The position numbers and the translations under genes are program-made. DNA of 64,000 bases. Source: Circinella minor (taxonomy: Eukaryota > Mucoromycota > Mucoromycetes > Mucorales > Lichtheimiaceae). Positions within the stretch are counted from its first letter, which is position 1; the number at the start of each line of letters is the position of its first letter. The notes below the pieces were generated by a model, which saw only the letters and a program-made list of their open reading frames with translations, made no database searches and was not told the DNA's origin. The DNA lies in the NCBI GenBank assembly GCA_016758965.1, contig JAEPRB010000030.1, forward strand, positions 186,001 through 250,000, in the 5' to 3' direction. This document shows positions 22,076 to 34,150 of the stretch, piece after piece.

Positions 22076-24714
22076 ATGCGGACCAAGGTAAATTATAACT
22101 ATCTTTTTTTTTTCTTTAGTATTTATTTCATTGATTGACTAACTAATTCTTCTTTTTTATTTTAATAATAATAATAACCTACAATTCAATTTGAAAGACG
22201 TTAGAAATTAATTGGCACGACGGACAAGCCATCTACTCTGTGGATTTTTCATCAGACGGAATACGAATGGCTAGCGCAGGCGCAGATACTTCTGTTCGGG
22301 TAAAGATTAGCAACCTCTAGAGAGAGAGAAAAAAAAAACGCGCTCAACAATTGTATAAATTGTTTTTTTTTTTTGTAAACGAAAACACTGATCATTATTG
22401 TATATAGTTATGGAGTATGAAACGACGATTAGAAGTAAATCAAGATATTGGACATAAGAAAAGTTTCGAGAAAAAGATCGAGTCTTTTCCAGTTCATATT
22501 GATTTTCTTTCTGAATTAAAAAGGCATTCTGCACCTGTCAACGTTGTTCGATTTTCACCTTCAGGAGAATATCTTGCTTCAGCAGGAGATGGTAAATAAC
22601 ACACAATATATATACATATATATATTGTCTCTATATGTAATCTAGTATAGCATAAATACAATATGGTGTATATGGATCATGAGTTGAGAGATGAGAGTTG
22701 AAATTGGATAAGGATTATTGATAACATAAATCTTAACTCACACTATATAATTCTTATTAGATTCGTGTGTTATTTTATGGAAAAAGTCATTAACCAAAGA
22801 TTCAACATTTGGAAGAGAATATGCAGAATTTGAAAAAGAAACATGGTCTGTTGTACAAATGTTTCAGTAAGTTATTATTATTGTTATGGTTATTTGGCAT
22901 GAAATATTCACAATCTAGATGTATTATTGATCACAATAAATGCATGTTATTTTTTTTTATCAGTGGACATAGCAAGGAAATATATGATTTAGCATGGTCA
23001 CCATGTAGTCAATTCTTTATTACAGCATCGATTGATAATACAGCACGTATATGGAGTATTAGTACACGTAAGAAGAATTCGATACGGTTCGGAATAAATT
23101 GGGTTATAACGAAAGGGGAAATAAAAGATCTCGAATGAAGGAAAAAAAGCTGATAGTTGATATATATGTATATATATTATAATTTATAGGAAGCGCTATT
23201 CATGTTCTTACAGACCATACACATTATGTACAAGGTGTTTCATGGGATCCAATGGGACAATATGTAGCCACACAAAGTAGTGATAGGTAAAAGAAAAACT
23301 CAAGAAGAAGGAGGGATTTGGCAAAAAAAAAAAGAGAAAGAGAACAAAAAAAATATACTAAATAATGATAAAATCAATATTAGATCCGTAGCCATATATA
23401 AATATTTAAAAGAAGGACCTGATCGATTAAAAATGAGTAGTTGTTCAAAACGACACCATCGTATCAGCAAACAAAAATCATCCACGGCAGTAACAACTGC
23501 ATCATCTAATAACAGTAATAATAACGACGATACAACAAACAGCATGGCAACAGAAGATGTAACGCCGACCACCACCACAACTACAACTACAACGGTATCT
23601 TCATTTCGAATGTACCACGATGAAAATCTTGTGACTTTTTTCCGACGGCTTTCATTCAGTCCAGAAGGAGCATTTCTTGTTACACCTGCAGGATTATGCA
23701 AGAATAGTTTGGAATCAAGTAACACCAATAATAATAATAATCAAACAAAAAGTAATAACGACGAAGATAGTGAAGATCTTTCCAATTGCGCCTACATATA
23801 CCCTCGTAATACATTGCTAAAGTAAGTAAATTTTCATGTTGTTTTTTCTGGAGATAAACCTGTTATTAATATAATAATAAAATAGACATCCAATGGCATA
23901 CACAAGTAATCATAACAAACCGTCGATCGCAATCCGTTGGTGTAGTGATACATACGAACTCCGCCCATCTACCGAGCCAAGTATGTTTCGATTACCTTAT
24001 CGAATGATTTACGCTGTTGCAAGTCAAGACGCCGTTTATGTCTATGATACCCAACACGCTGCACCGTTATGTGTTATTTCAGGAATGCATTTTGCACCTA
24101 TCACTGATATTGCATGGTAATTATATATATATATATTGAATAGATAAAGATAATCTGTTTTTTTATACTTGTGTATTTTGATTTAAATGAAATGGGATGG
24201 ACGATTAAATCAATGGCTTGGGAATCTTTTCTTCGTACTACTTTTTTTTAGGTCACATGACGGAAGTATACTTGCATTTTCTTCAGCAGATGGTTATTGT
24301 TCAGCCGTTGTATTTGACGAAAATGAATTAGGCAAAATAAATTTACAAAAACCGAACACAATGATTACAAACACAACACATAGTACAGTTTCATCTTCAT
24401 CTTCTAATAAAATGGTAGTAGAAGAGCATGATATTGAAATGATGGATATTGCATCTCCTCCGGAAAAAAGGCCCGTTCCCATAACAACAACAACGACATC
24501 TACATCTACACTGTTATCACCAACGCAACAGCAAGCAACCCATAATAACCATACCAACAATAATAACAAGGTCAATGATCTTAGCAGTTTAATCAGACCC
24601 GTATCTGAAAAAAGGAGTATGGAAACAAATAATACACAACCTAAAAAACGACGTATTGCACCTACATTTATTTCATCTTCTTTTACTCCACAACAACAAC
24701 AACAGCCACAATAA
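22076..24714 (+). CDS. CAC2: Chromatin assembly factor 1 subunit p60 (Cac2/CHAF1B), WD40
   Basis: Nine exons (22076-22087, 22198-22299, 22408-22591, 22761-22866, 22964-23067, 23190-23286, 23384-23821, 23886-24116, 24252-24714) give 578 aa; human CHAF1B is 559. Family blocks in order: [121 protein letters not shown]. These are the seven WD blades of the p60 propeller. CAF-1 deposits H3-H4 on newly replicated DNA together with Asf1 and PCNA. The tail has [12 protein letters not shown], which fits the Asf1-binding B-domain (KRRI-P) shared with HIRA. A Thr/Asn-rich insertion (about residues 230-260) lies in the fifth-blade region. The first coding exon is 12 nt, and the acceptor GAAAG at 22197 is needed for frame. 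Confidence 0.95.
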
Positions 24715-25201
24715 AAACAATAGTCATCCTTTGTTTTACTAAAAATAGTGAAACAATTATAAAAACCAAAAAGGAATATATACTGTACATGATTAAAACT
24801 TGAAATGCACAACTGCGTTATATTATTGGTTGTTTTATATATAAAGTAGAAAGAAAAAAAAGTGGCCACGTGGAAAACGAGATAGAAGAAAAGGGGAAAG
24901 GGAATGTTAAAAGTTGATTGATTGGTGGGAGCCAAGCTTTTTTTTTAGTACAGCGTGTGAGTTGAGTGTGAGTGAGTTGGGGTGTGGGGATAAAGAAATC
25001 AATTTGACAAAATAATAACTATATATTTACATACAACAAAAAAAAAATTGAAAAAGGAAAGAAAAATCGAGTTAAATTTTTTTTTTAAAAAAAAAAGTGG
25101 GGTAAAAAACAACAACAACATTAATAATATATAATGATTGATTGATAATAATAATATGGATGAGATAAAATGATAATGCAAGTAAAAAAAATAAAAAAAA
25201 G
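24715..25201. other. Convergent spacer (CAF-1 p60 / CAP-Gly)
   Basis: About 490 bp between two convergent genes, containing both 3' UTRs, a GTG/GAG-rich patch at about 24950-24990 and a T(10)A(10) palindrome near 25076-25097. No gene seen. Confidence 0.5.
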
Positions 25202-26065
25202 TTAAACAATGACTTCCAGGTTTTCTTTTAATGCAAAGATACCACGATCACGATCTGTACTGAAATAACGTTTTCCTTTGACAGAACCGTCATTTTTACC
25301 AACTATTATATATAATAAAGTTTTATATTAGTTTTTACTCTTTACCTAGTAATATCAATAATAATTATGAATGATTAATTTACCTCTACTATCTAATTCA
25401 ATACCAACCCATTCTTCACCAGGGGCAAAATCAACATGGCCAATAAATCGTACATATCCATAAGTTGGTAAAGGTCGACGAATCAGTCGGACTCGGGCAT
25501 TCATGTGGACAGGAATGATTTTAACACCATTGTCACCTACTTCTGGTCCAGAACAAACACTCATACTACTACAACCACTACTACTACCACCATCTTCGTT
25601 TGATGTAGTACTATAAATACTACCCAAACTACCTCGTCGATTATTATTATTATTTAATGGTGATGGTGATGGTGTAATAGGTTTTGTTGGTAATTCAAAA
25701 GTTAATCTTCTTGATCGCACTGCGGTAGCAGCAGCTTGAGCTGCTTCTTCTTCCTCTTGTTGTTGTCGTGCTTCTAAAGCATCCATTCTTGCTTGAGTTT
25801 CCATTGAAAGTAAAAGTTCAAGATCATTTACAACGTTATCACTAAATTTAGTGGCAAGATCATGGTCATATGCACGCGCAAAGGGGCTGATATCGTTTTT
25901 GGATGTACTTGCAGTAACAGAAGTAGTAGTACCTGTTGTACGTTGTGAAATCATGGAGGTTGTTGATGGACGTTCCTTCTTTTTTTTCTTTTTCATAGAA
26001 AAAAATATAGCACTTTTTATTGATAATCCTTTTGGTTTTCGAAATCCAAAAAATGATGGCATCAT
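25202..26065 (-). CDS. CAP-Gly domain protein with C-terminal CAP-Gly
   Basis: Two exons (25384-26065 and 25202-25302) give 260 aa. The N-terminal part is basic and Ser/Thr-rich. Residues about 80-120 form an acidic/Gln coiled coil (LELLLSMETQARMDALEARQ). A linker rich in P, S and N follows. The C-terminal 75 residues are a CAP-Gly domain: VRLIRRPLPTYGYVRFIG, FAPGEEWVGIELD and, across the intron, the signature GKNDGSVKGKRYF. CAP-Gly binds EEY/F-COO- ends of alpha-tubulin and EB1-type proteins, so a microtubule-plus-end or tubulin-linked role is expected. The domain is terminal rather than N-terminal, and the protein is far shorter than CLIP-170 or p150-Glued, so I would not assign it to either. 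Start is taken at the first of two adjacent ATGs. The frame is open further upstream but is low-complexity there. Confidence 0.85.
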
Positions 26066-26507
26066 TTGATTATTGATACTCTTATTCTTATTATTCTGAT
26101 GAATAATTATTGGTGAAATGATGAAATAAAGTAATAATAAAAAAAGACGAGCGTTTTTGTTTTTTTTTTCGTATATAATCAATAGATGTAAAAAGAAAAG
26201 GGAAAAGAGTTCTAAAAGAAAAAAAAGGTTTTCAAAAAAAGAAGTAAAAAAAAGTAAAAAAAAGAAAATAATTGGTTTTATACTTTTATACACTAACTCC
26301 ACTCACATAGCAGGTGTGTGTGTATATATATATACACGTACAAACACATAAACACACTATACTATAGAACGGAAAAGATATCACAAAAAAAAAAAAAATA
26401 ACAACAATTACATATAACTTTACTATTCACACGTGTACATCTCCATTTTAAGAAGATCGATTCTTTTTTTTTTTTTTTTTTGGCGTTAATTTTTTTTATT
26501 ATTATCA
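26066..26507. other. Spacer between CAP-Gly and LSM2 genes
   Basis: About 440 bp, very A/T rich, with a long A/G-rich tract (26185-26275), a TG/TA microsatellite (about 26310-26335) and a T run before the LSM2 stop. It holds the CAP-Gly promoter and the LSM2 3' UTR. Confidence 0.4.
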
Positions 26508-27038
26508 TTATTTAACCTTAACGTTACTTTGTTGTCCTTGAGCAGGTTGATTAGCTTCACGTCTTGCTGCATCTTGTAATAATGCTGTATCAACAGCTTG
26601 TGATGGTAATTGAACATATCGTACAACAGATCCTCTAATAAAGCAATTCTTGACAGAACTCTATTATCATTTATCAGCATATATATATATATATATATAT
26701 TAGTTATATACACTTTCTCTTCTATTCTTATAAATATTTATATAGGTAATTTATTGAGTTTTTTTTTCAACTTACCATGTGTGGGTATCTTTCTTCATCA
26801 ATCACCATTATATCATCCAATTTAATATTTAAAAACTGATCAACGGATTTTAATGTTCCAGTGATGGCAAGATCATTTTTAAGTTCTACAGTTACTTTTT
26901 GATCAACCAAAGTTTTAAAAAATGAATAAAACAACTAAACATGTGCATATATAAACAATAGTGTTAATACTAATCTATTTTTTTAAGTGATTCCAAGAAC
27001 TTAATAAATTGTAGACGAAATAAAATATAAAATACCAT
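26508..27038 (-). CDS. LSM2: U6 snRNA-associated Sm-like protein LSm2
   Basis: Three exons: 27036-27038 (the ATG alone), 26776-26934, 26508-26660. The spliced protein starts MLFYSFFKTLVDQKVTVELK, continues SVDQFLNIKLDDI and ERYPHM, then SSVKNCFIRGSVVRYVQLP. These are the Sm1 and Sm2 motifs of LSm2, nearly residue for residue like human LSM2 (MLFYSFFKSLVGKDVVVELK; SVKNCFIRGSVVRYVQLP). Length is 104 aa (human 95). LSm2 is in both the nuclear LSm2-8 ring that binds U6 snRNA 3' oligo(U) and the cytoplasmic LSm1-7 ring in mRNA decay. The Q-rich tail ends NVKVK. The intron after the start codon is 101 bp (donor GTATTT, acceptor TTTAG); without it no ATG is in frame with the conserved N-terminus. 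Confidence 0.95.
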
Positions 27039-30000
27039 ATTTGAAAATTATATTATATATGTTGATCGCGTTCAGAAAATGAGGGTGAGTCAAAACGTAA
27101 AAAAATAATAATAATAATAATAACTATACCCGCGGAAACGCAAAGCGGCATTTGTGTGAGTGTTTCGTTATCCTTTAAACACGTGACTTTTTCGTTGGTT
27201 TGTTTTCCAACTCCATTCAAGGAGACACAACCCTCCTTTTTTTTTTACCCCACATATGTTTTCTAGGATGAAACAAAGAAATTCTTTAATGCATATTATT
27301 ATTTAAACACAATTCAGGATAACAAATAGTATATATTACTATAAGATTTGTTTTCATTAGAAAACTTTTTATATATGATAAGTGATAATTAAGAAAAAGA
27401 GTGTATATCACTTTTTTTACCTGTATGCATAATGGTTGACATTTGTCGTACATATACATATAAAAAAAAGGATTAAAAAGAATATATTTATACTATATAT
27501 AATACAGTTACTATATACATATTGTTGACTTATATGCTTATCTAATTATTTCATTATAAAGTATATAAGCAAAATGACGATTTATAGAGTTTTACATCCT
27601 TATTAATTCTTGTCAAAAAATATTTTTTTATAACTTGAAGAGAAGTTGCTGTTCGTGTAACCTTTTTGTGTTCCTTTACATATAAACGCAAAATACCCAT
27701 ATACGAATGGTATTTTTTCCTAAAGAAAAAAATATGCGCTGTAAAGGGAGGTAGACCTAAAAAAATAGGAGATCTTACATACTTTTTAAGCGTGAGAACG
27801 CATCATCATAAACATACTTCCAATGACGTATATATTATTATTTAAAAGATTGTACGTAGTATACCCAAATCACTTTTACGGATATATTTATAATGAAATG
27901 AATTGAATAGGTAGGTTATAATGTTAATATAAATCTCATTCTTGTAAATAAAAAAAAAAGCAGTACTATTACTTTTGTGACCTAACGATGATAAACAATA
28001 ATAACTATTACTAAGTAGTAAATTTTTCCAAGTGGCGTTAATACTTTATCGATTTAGGTTTAGGTCATAGGTAATTGTTCAACTTTATATGTTATAGCTT
28101 TTACAAAATGTATACATACATAACACATACGCATACATTTACATGTAACAGTTTTTTTTTATATGTATAAATGAGATCATCCCTTTCTGTCATTAACAAT
28201 AAACAGGCTATGATGAATAGTTAATAGTAACAATGATAATGATCTACAATGATAATTCAAAGATAAGGGGTGTTCTTTAGTTACTTTTTTCTCCTTTTTG
28301 CTTATCAGTATCTCTAGTTCTGGGCCAATAATTATAGTTGCTACATATTAGATAGAAGGCAAGAAGGAGACACAATAGTTTCATTTTTTTTTTAAAAAAA
28401 AATTGTATTTTTGTAGATCATCAGTTTTACAGGCTAAAATTCTAAAAGGAGAATAAGGAAGAAATCTGAGAACACAAAGAAAAAAAAAACCTATAAGATT
28501 TTGAAACATCCGAAAATTAACAAATAAATGTTTGTTGCTATTATTAATGATTTATTTGTTTATAACAAAAGCATCATATGATCTAACTTTAATCTTTTCA
28601 AAGATATTAAATAAATATTTTTGTTGTAAAAGCCTTTTTTTACTGGGAACATGCAAAGAAATTTGGTTTTTGGTGTTGATAAGAAAACGAAATTCCGTTA
28701 TCTGACAGTTCTTTATATGTTCTTTTTTTAGTAAGACATTTTTACAATATAAATCAATTAGCCTTAATGAAAAAAATTGTATTTAGCATAAAGAGATATG
28801 TTTGGTTATTAATCCTCGGACGAGTCATTTAAGAAAGAAGTAACCAAAAACAAATGGATCTGCTGGTTACACTTAGAGAAGCTCAGATGGCTTTGTTAAT
28901 CCCTGTGTAATGATAACTTATGCGTACTACAAGGACCAGCACTTTTTTATACAAAAAACACCATTATTTCTTGTAATACAAGATATTATTTGTCCAATAT
29001 TTTGATTTATTGGCTAACTGACAAAAAGGTATTTATAAAAACTAGATTCCATTTTATGCCCTGCATCAAAGCCAATGATATAAGAAAGTAACATGTATAT
29101 ATTCTTGCTATTGTTTTCACAACTTTCTTTTTTCATTATCTAAACTAGCATAAAAAAAGAAACTTTGTAGATCCGAAAGATGCATAATAAAAATATTTAG
29201 ATTGATTAATAATGATAGAACATGCAGATAATTCTATTCATTAAATACATGGTAATCATCGTACGTGATTATTTGCCAACAAAATAAGTCATCTGTTTTG
29301 TTGTGACAATTGTAGCACATAATATATTTTATAAGAAGCAAGTAGTTTAACTGAAAAAAAAATGACATGAAATCTCTCCTTTGGAAACAAATTTGTCGAT
29401 AATCAAAAAATAAATCATGTATGCTTTTTAATTTACAATTCTCTTTTAGCAAAAACAAAAAAAAAAACCATCGATCCACAAGAAATATTTATACAATAAT
29501 AGTAATCCTATCCGTTTGTTACCATTTTAAGTACGCAGTATAAAAAACTTTTTTTTTACTATAATCATATTTTAATATATATATTTTTGCGAGTTGTTCT
29601 AGCCACATTTATTACTTGTTGGTACAGACAAATCCCAATTCACCTGACTTCTTAATATATATTATATATATACAGTAATATGTATGTATTACGCACCATC
29701 ACAACAGCAGATCTTTTGTGCAAATAGACTAACTTTTTTTAATATTCGGACGAGTAGTTATAATACGTATAGATTTATTATTAGCTACTGTAACATGTAA
29801 AATGGTATAGACATTTACGATCAGTATTAATATCTGCTACTCAATCATCTTTTACATATACTGTATATTTTTATGTCTGATGATCACAAATAATCATACA
29901 AGATACATTATATTCTTCATCATTCTTATTATAATATTATACCAAGAGAGTTTGTTTAAAAGTGAGGTTGATACAAGAAAATACACAAATGATCAATGGT

Positions 30001-30365
30001 AAATAATAGTCGTACATACTAAACTTTTTTTTGGACCAATTAAATGGTTATAATATCGAGAATCTGGACAACCTTTTCAAACGAGTGAGCTATCTTTTTT
30101 AGATAAACAATAAAAAATATAAGCACAGTACAGTGTTCTATATAATAAATCGCATAAAAATGTATTGGTACCTAAGTGGTATTTGAGATAGAAAATAAAA
30201 AAAAAAGCCTTCTACGTATCCAACGCTTTGTGATATTTAAAAAGTTTACAAAAAAGTGTGAGTATCTAAAGTAGGTATTTCAAGGCAATCACGATATATT
30301 GGGCTGCGTAGCAAAAAAAAAATAATAGCAATAGATACATGTCAATAATGCGTTATTTTTAGATT
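27039..30365. other. Long AT-rich gene-poor region
   Basis: About 3.3 kb upstream of LSM2. It has A/T homopolymers, a T(9)A(9) palindrome near 28384-28402, many TACGTA/ACGTAC words and short TA repeats. No open frame with coding character, RNA gene or transposon end is recognised, apart from the LSM2 promoter that must lie at its left edge. Confidence 0.5.
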
Positions 30366-31190
30366 TCTACGTACTAAATATTTGATTATCTATGATACGT
30401 ATTCGCTTAATCTGAATCCGATTTTAGGTATAAGTAAATCTGATATGTATTAGGTAAAAAAGAATCTCTTATTGGATAAATATGTTAAGTTCACTACGTA
30501 TCAAGTGAAAGTGAATCCAGTTTCATGAAAAATCGAATCCAATTTCATATAAAATAGAATTTGATTACAAGTAAAGAGGCATTTCATTGAACAGGTGTGA
30601 ACTTAATTAAGATTCCCTGTTTAAACTTCTGGTAATGATTTATTTAAGATAATGTTTAAAAAAATAAGATATAAATATTGTTACGTTCTGTTCGGATCGT
30701 ACTTAATAAAATAAAAAAGAAAATATACGGAATTTCGAGTAAAAGACTCAAAGAATTTAAGGAAAGTTATATCAATACGTAACTCATTCAACAAAGAGAA
30801 AAATAATAAAAGGGTGGTTTTTATAACCAGCAAATTCAACCGATCAAATAGTCGGGAAAAGAGTTTATTTCAATAAAAATGAAAGAGAACGAACTACTTG
30901 TTATTAACTGTTTTTTTTTTCAAGGAAAGAAAGAAACCATCTTTTTTATACTAATTATTTGATTATCTAACTCGTTAATTTGAAACCGGTTTTAGGTAAA
31001 AATGAACCTAGTATTAGGTGAAAACAAGTTCAAGTCCAGGAGAAATTAAATCTTGTTCCAAGGTAAAATCTGGTCCAATCTCAGGTAAAAACAAATCAAT
31101 GTTACGAGTAAAGATAAATCTTACAGTATTGTATAGAGGTAACTTAATTATTACTTGTAAAACTTCTGGTATTAATTGAAGTTAAGAAAA
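30366..31190. repeat. Diverged direct duplication with internal 20-30-nt repeats
   Basis: Two related blocks in the same orientation, roughly 30366-30660 and 30945-31190. Both begin TA-TTTGATTATCTA-, then -GAATCCGATTTTAGGTA / -GAAACCGGTTTTAGGTA. Both contain several copies of an AGGTAAAAA-GAATC-type unit, and both end with a shared stretch (GAACTTAATTA...AAACTTCTGGTA / TAACTTAATTA...AAACTTCTGGTA). The pattern is that of an old tandem or dispersed duplication of a non-coding repeat. Confidence 0.55.
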
Positions 31191-31380
31191 ATAATTGTGA
31201 TAATAATGATAATAATAATAAAGATATGATACTATAAGAAAATAAATAAAGATAAGATATAATAGAGAGTGGGAGAGAAAAGAGCAAAGAGGGGAGAACC
31301 CGAAAAGAGTGGTAACAGATCCCGTGAAGGTAATGTGTGGGGAAATCCAGCTGTAATAAGGTTATTATAATAATTATTGA

Positions 31381-31896
31381 TTAAATAAAGATGCAATCCA
31401 TTGTCACCAGCGATATAAGTATCATGGATATGAATCGTGGTGGTGTAGTTGTGAATGAGTTCTTGGCGTCCTTGATCATCTTTCTATTTCCGCAAAAGCG
31501 GCAATACTCTGTACGTGATACGGTTTGCAAGAAGTTTTCTCGTCTGGTTAATATTTTATGTAATAATTTTAACCGGGCCATTTTAAGGTTTACAACCTCG
31601 TGGACAAGGTCGAAGTATAACCCGCCTTCACTGTAAAGCTCTTCAATATCTGTGAATTTCAGTGGAGGTACGAAGTCTGAGTCATATTGACGAAATAAGA
31701 TGTTTCCATTCTGTTCGACAATCAATTCTGGTATGACTTGACTTTTTTCCTGATTCCAAATGCTTGTGTTAGGAGATTCCTCTTGGGGGAAATCCCAGCC
31801 GGTTCCTTCTGCATAATCTTGTTCAGAAGCCTCTGTAAACGACTCAAGGTGTGATTTGAGGGATGATAATGAGGTGGAAGAAACGAAGCGGATCAT
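31381..31896 (-). CDS. Orphan ORF A, 171 aa
   Basis: Single-exon frame starting MIRFVSSTSLSSLKSHLESF. The first two thirds are hydrophilic with an acidic stretch (QEESPNTSIWNQEKSQ). A strongly helical, basic segment follows (VVNLKMARLKLLHKILTRRENF), then CRFCGNR, a possible partial zinc knuckle. A hydrophobic end may be read-through of an unspliced intron. GC content and codon variety are higher than in the surrounding spacer, supporting coding. It lies 595 bp downstream of, and in the same orientation as, orphan ORF B. Both carry a W-x-F-P motif (GWDFP and DWIFP) near the N-terminus, which could mean distant common origin or chance. No family recognised. Confidence 0.45.
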   Translation of the reverse strand: MIRFVSSTSLSSLKSHLESFTEASEQDYAEGTGWDFPQEESPNTSIWNQEKSQVIPELIVEQNGNILFRQYDSDFVPPLKFTDIEELYSEGGLYFDLVHEVVNLKMARLKLLHKILTRRENFLQTVSRTEYCRFCGNRKMIKDAKNSFTTTPPRFISMILISLVTMDCIFI

Positions 31897-32491
31897 GGTA
31901 AAAAAAAATAAAAATAAAAGAAAACTAAAGTAGAATGCCGTTTTTGAGCTGCCAGGTCAACGTCTTTTTATACAATTTTCAGATAGTACCAGTTCCTTGA
32001 TATGTGTGTCATCTTCATTATAGCAAGAATATTATCAGTTTATGGGTTTGATTCTATTTTCGAAGGTAGTTACAAGAGTTTTTGTATGGCGTTCCAATGT
32101 AGTGGTATCTGGGAGAGTTCCAGATGATTTTACCCCTAAGACATACTAAGGATTTAGTAACCGTTTTTGTCTACTATGTCTTGTCTATATATTATTCTTA
32201 TTTTTTGACAGATTTGCGCAGGAGTAGTTCGACACTATGGTGGTTGATACGCATGGATTATTGAAAAATAAAAAATTATGTCGATCTTTGTGAGCTTTTA
32301 ATTATTTCTTTTGTGTTTATTATTCATTTTATTGATCGATACTGATTACGATCGTTATGAGTTAAATATATATTACTACGTATTACTATTTTTTTTTTCT
32401 TTTTTTTTTTATAATTTGTTATTTTGATAATAATACGTACAAGAATAAAATTTAGGGTATATATAAATTAAATTAATTAGAAGTAGTTGAT
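31897..32491. other. Spacer between orphan ORFs A and B
   Basis: About 595 bp. It should hold the promoter of ORF A and the 3' end of ORF B. T-runs at about 32391-32411 lie just past the ORF B stop. Nothing else seen. Confidence 0.4.
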
Positions 32492-33037
32492 TCAATCCAG
32501 CCTTTTCTCGATTTCTTTCACCAGCTGTCGTCTAAATTGGTTTTCTGGGTTTAGCAGCTTTGCTGATGAAGTACCATTAGCTTCTAAAATTTGTTTTGTT
32601 CCTTTTACAAATTTTCCTTCAATAAATTTGACAAGATTTTCAGAACCAGTAATTTCTTTTGCTATGTTTTTTATAACTTCGTCTCGGTTCTTCTTGATAT
32701 TTGCTTGGTGTGCTTCATACCGAATTAATTCTTGTATTAATGATTGCATATGTGTTGGCCACTTTAGTCCCGTCATTAGCTGCAAATAACCTTCTAGGCC
32801 TCTTGAATTGTCCTCCTTCCTGGGATTAGGCTCGTTCGATCCCATAGCTTCTGTATTACTAGCCGCTGTTTGTCCTTGTAAAATCGGTTTGGTAACTGTA
32901 GGAGCAACCGGTGTATTTCTACTATTTAAGATAAGGTCAATAATATCAATGGAACCACCATTAATAGCCGGATTCGAATTTTGAATGCTTGCATCTGGGA
33001 ATATCCAATCTTCCAAGTCGTTAGTTTGGTTATTCAT
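32492..33037 (-). CDS. Orphan ORF B, 181 aa
   Basis: Single-exon frame starting MNNQTNDLEDWIFPDASIQ. The first 90 residues are polar and disordered. Residues about 95-180 form an amphipathic, charged alpha-helical region (LEGYLQLMTGLKWPTHMQ, IQELIRYEAHQANIKKNRD, EVIKNIAKEITGSENLVK) ending in a basic FRRQLVKEIEKRLD helix. This arrangement would suit a protein- or nucleic-acid-interaction module, but I recognise no domain. The absence of stops over 546 nt in an AT-rich spacer, with non-repetitive amino-acid content, supports a real gene. Confidence 0.5.
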   Translation of the reverse strand: MNNQTNDLEDWIFPDASIQNSNPAINGGSIDIIDLILNSRNTPVAPTVTKPILQGQTAASNTEAMGSNEPNPRKEDNSRGLEGYLQLMTGLKWPTHMQSLIQELIRYEAHQANIKKNRDEVIKNIAKEITGSENLVKFIEGKFVKGTKQILEANGTSSAKLLNPENQFRRQLVKEIEKRLD

Positions 33038-34150
33038 GATCCTGATGACTTACAAAAGGTTTGGGCGATCAGTAATAGAATTAGAAGAGGTAAAAAAAAA
33101 TAAGGTTGGAATTGTACGTATGTAAATGGCATAATAGTGTATGACCCTGATTTTATACGCTCTCTGATTGTAACTTATTGATCTCATCAACTCACAAAGT
33201 TCGCTCATGGAAAAAAAATATATTGGGTAAAATAGGAAGTAATTGATGAATACAAACAGTGAGAGGCACAAGTACATATAATTATTTTTCTATAACTGTT
33301 TAACATTCATTTATATAATCACTATAGTGGTAATTCGGATATGCCTCCTTATTTTTTTGTATTGAGTTTCGAAATATCAAAGCAGTGAAGGTGAGGGGGT
33401 ATCTTTCGTTTATCGAATAATATACCAACCATAGAAACATGCTCATTTATATTATCAATCCTTCCGCCTGTTAAGAAAAAAGTAATTTCATGCTGTGAAA
33501 AGTCATTCAATATTTGAAAAAAAAAATGCACGCTTTTTATTACGTATTATTGAAATCCTTAACAAAATATAGTGATATTATATATATATATATATATGTT
33601 ATCATGTCAGTTACGTATAAATAAACTTTTATTAAAAACACAAACAGTACTGGTTTGTCGAGCAAAATTCTTTTAAAATAACCGCAGTAATCTTTTCTCA
33701 ATGCGACTCTCTACGTGCTACTTATATATATAACGTGAGCTACAAACTCAACTGTTTTATATTCAAATAAAAAAATAATATCAAGTGATATTTTATTACT
33801 TACTCCTTTTTCCGTACTAGTTGTTGTTGTACATGTCTATAGTACATTAATCTTAAATTCGTCTATCTATCATCACAATAAGTAGTATGTAGATGTTGGT
33901 TGTCGTGTATAGATACTAACACTACTCCTATTTTTTTTTTTTTTACATACTATACAACTATTAAACATTTCAATGGCGAACGATTATATATATGCTGCAA
34001 CCTAAATTCAGGAGAAGAATAATTTTGACTATCGATCACAATATTAGGAGTAAAAAAATGTTAAAATATATAAAAGAAACTCGAGAATATCGTTCATTAT
34101 ATTCTACTGAGGTTTCTTACTTGCTTCAAAAAAAAAATATAATTACTATT
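33038..34150. other. Intergenic, AT-rich
   Basis: About 1.1 kb between orphan ORF B and the second secreted-peptide gene. It contains an (AT)n tract near 33576-33597 and a T run near 33931-33944. It is the shared upstream region of two divergently oriented genes, so both promoters should lie here. Confidence 0.4.

Noticed and set aside
23300..23728. 142-aa minus-strand ORF overlapping CAF-1 p60 exon 7
   Set aside because: Antisense shadow; runs of Val and Leu come from ACC/ACA and CAA repeats of the real gene.
24294..24935. 213-aa minus-strand ORF
   Set aside because: Antisense of the last CAF-1 p60 exon and its 3' UTR; composition is hydrophobic only because the sense strand is Asn/Thr/Gln rich.
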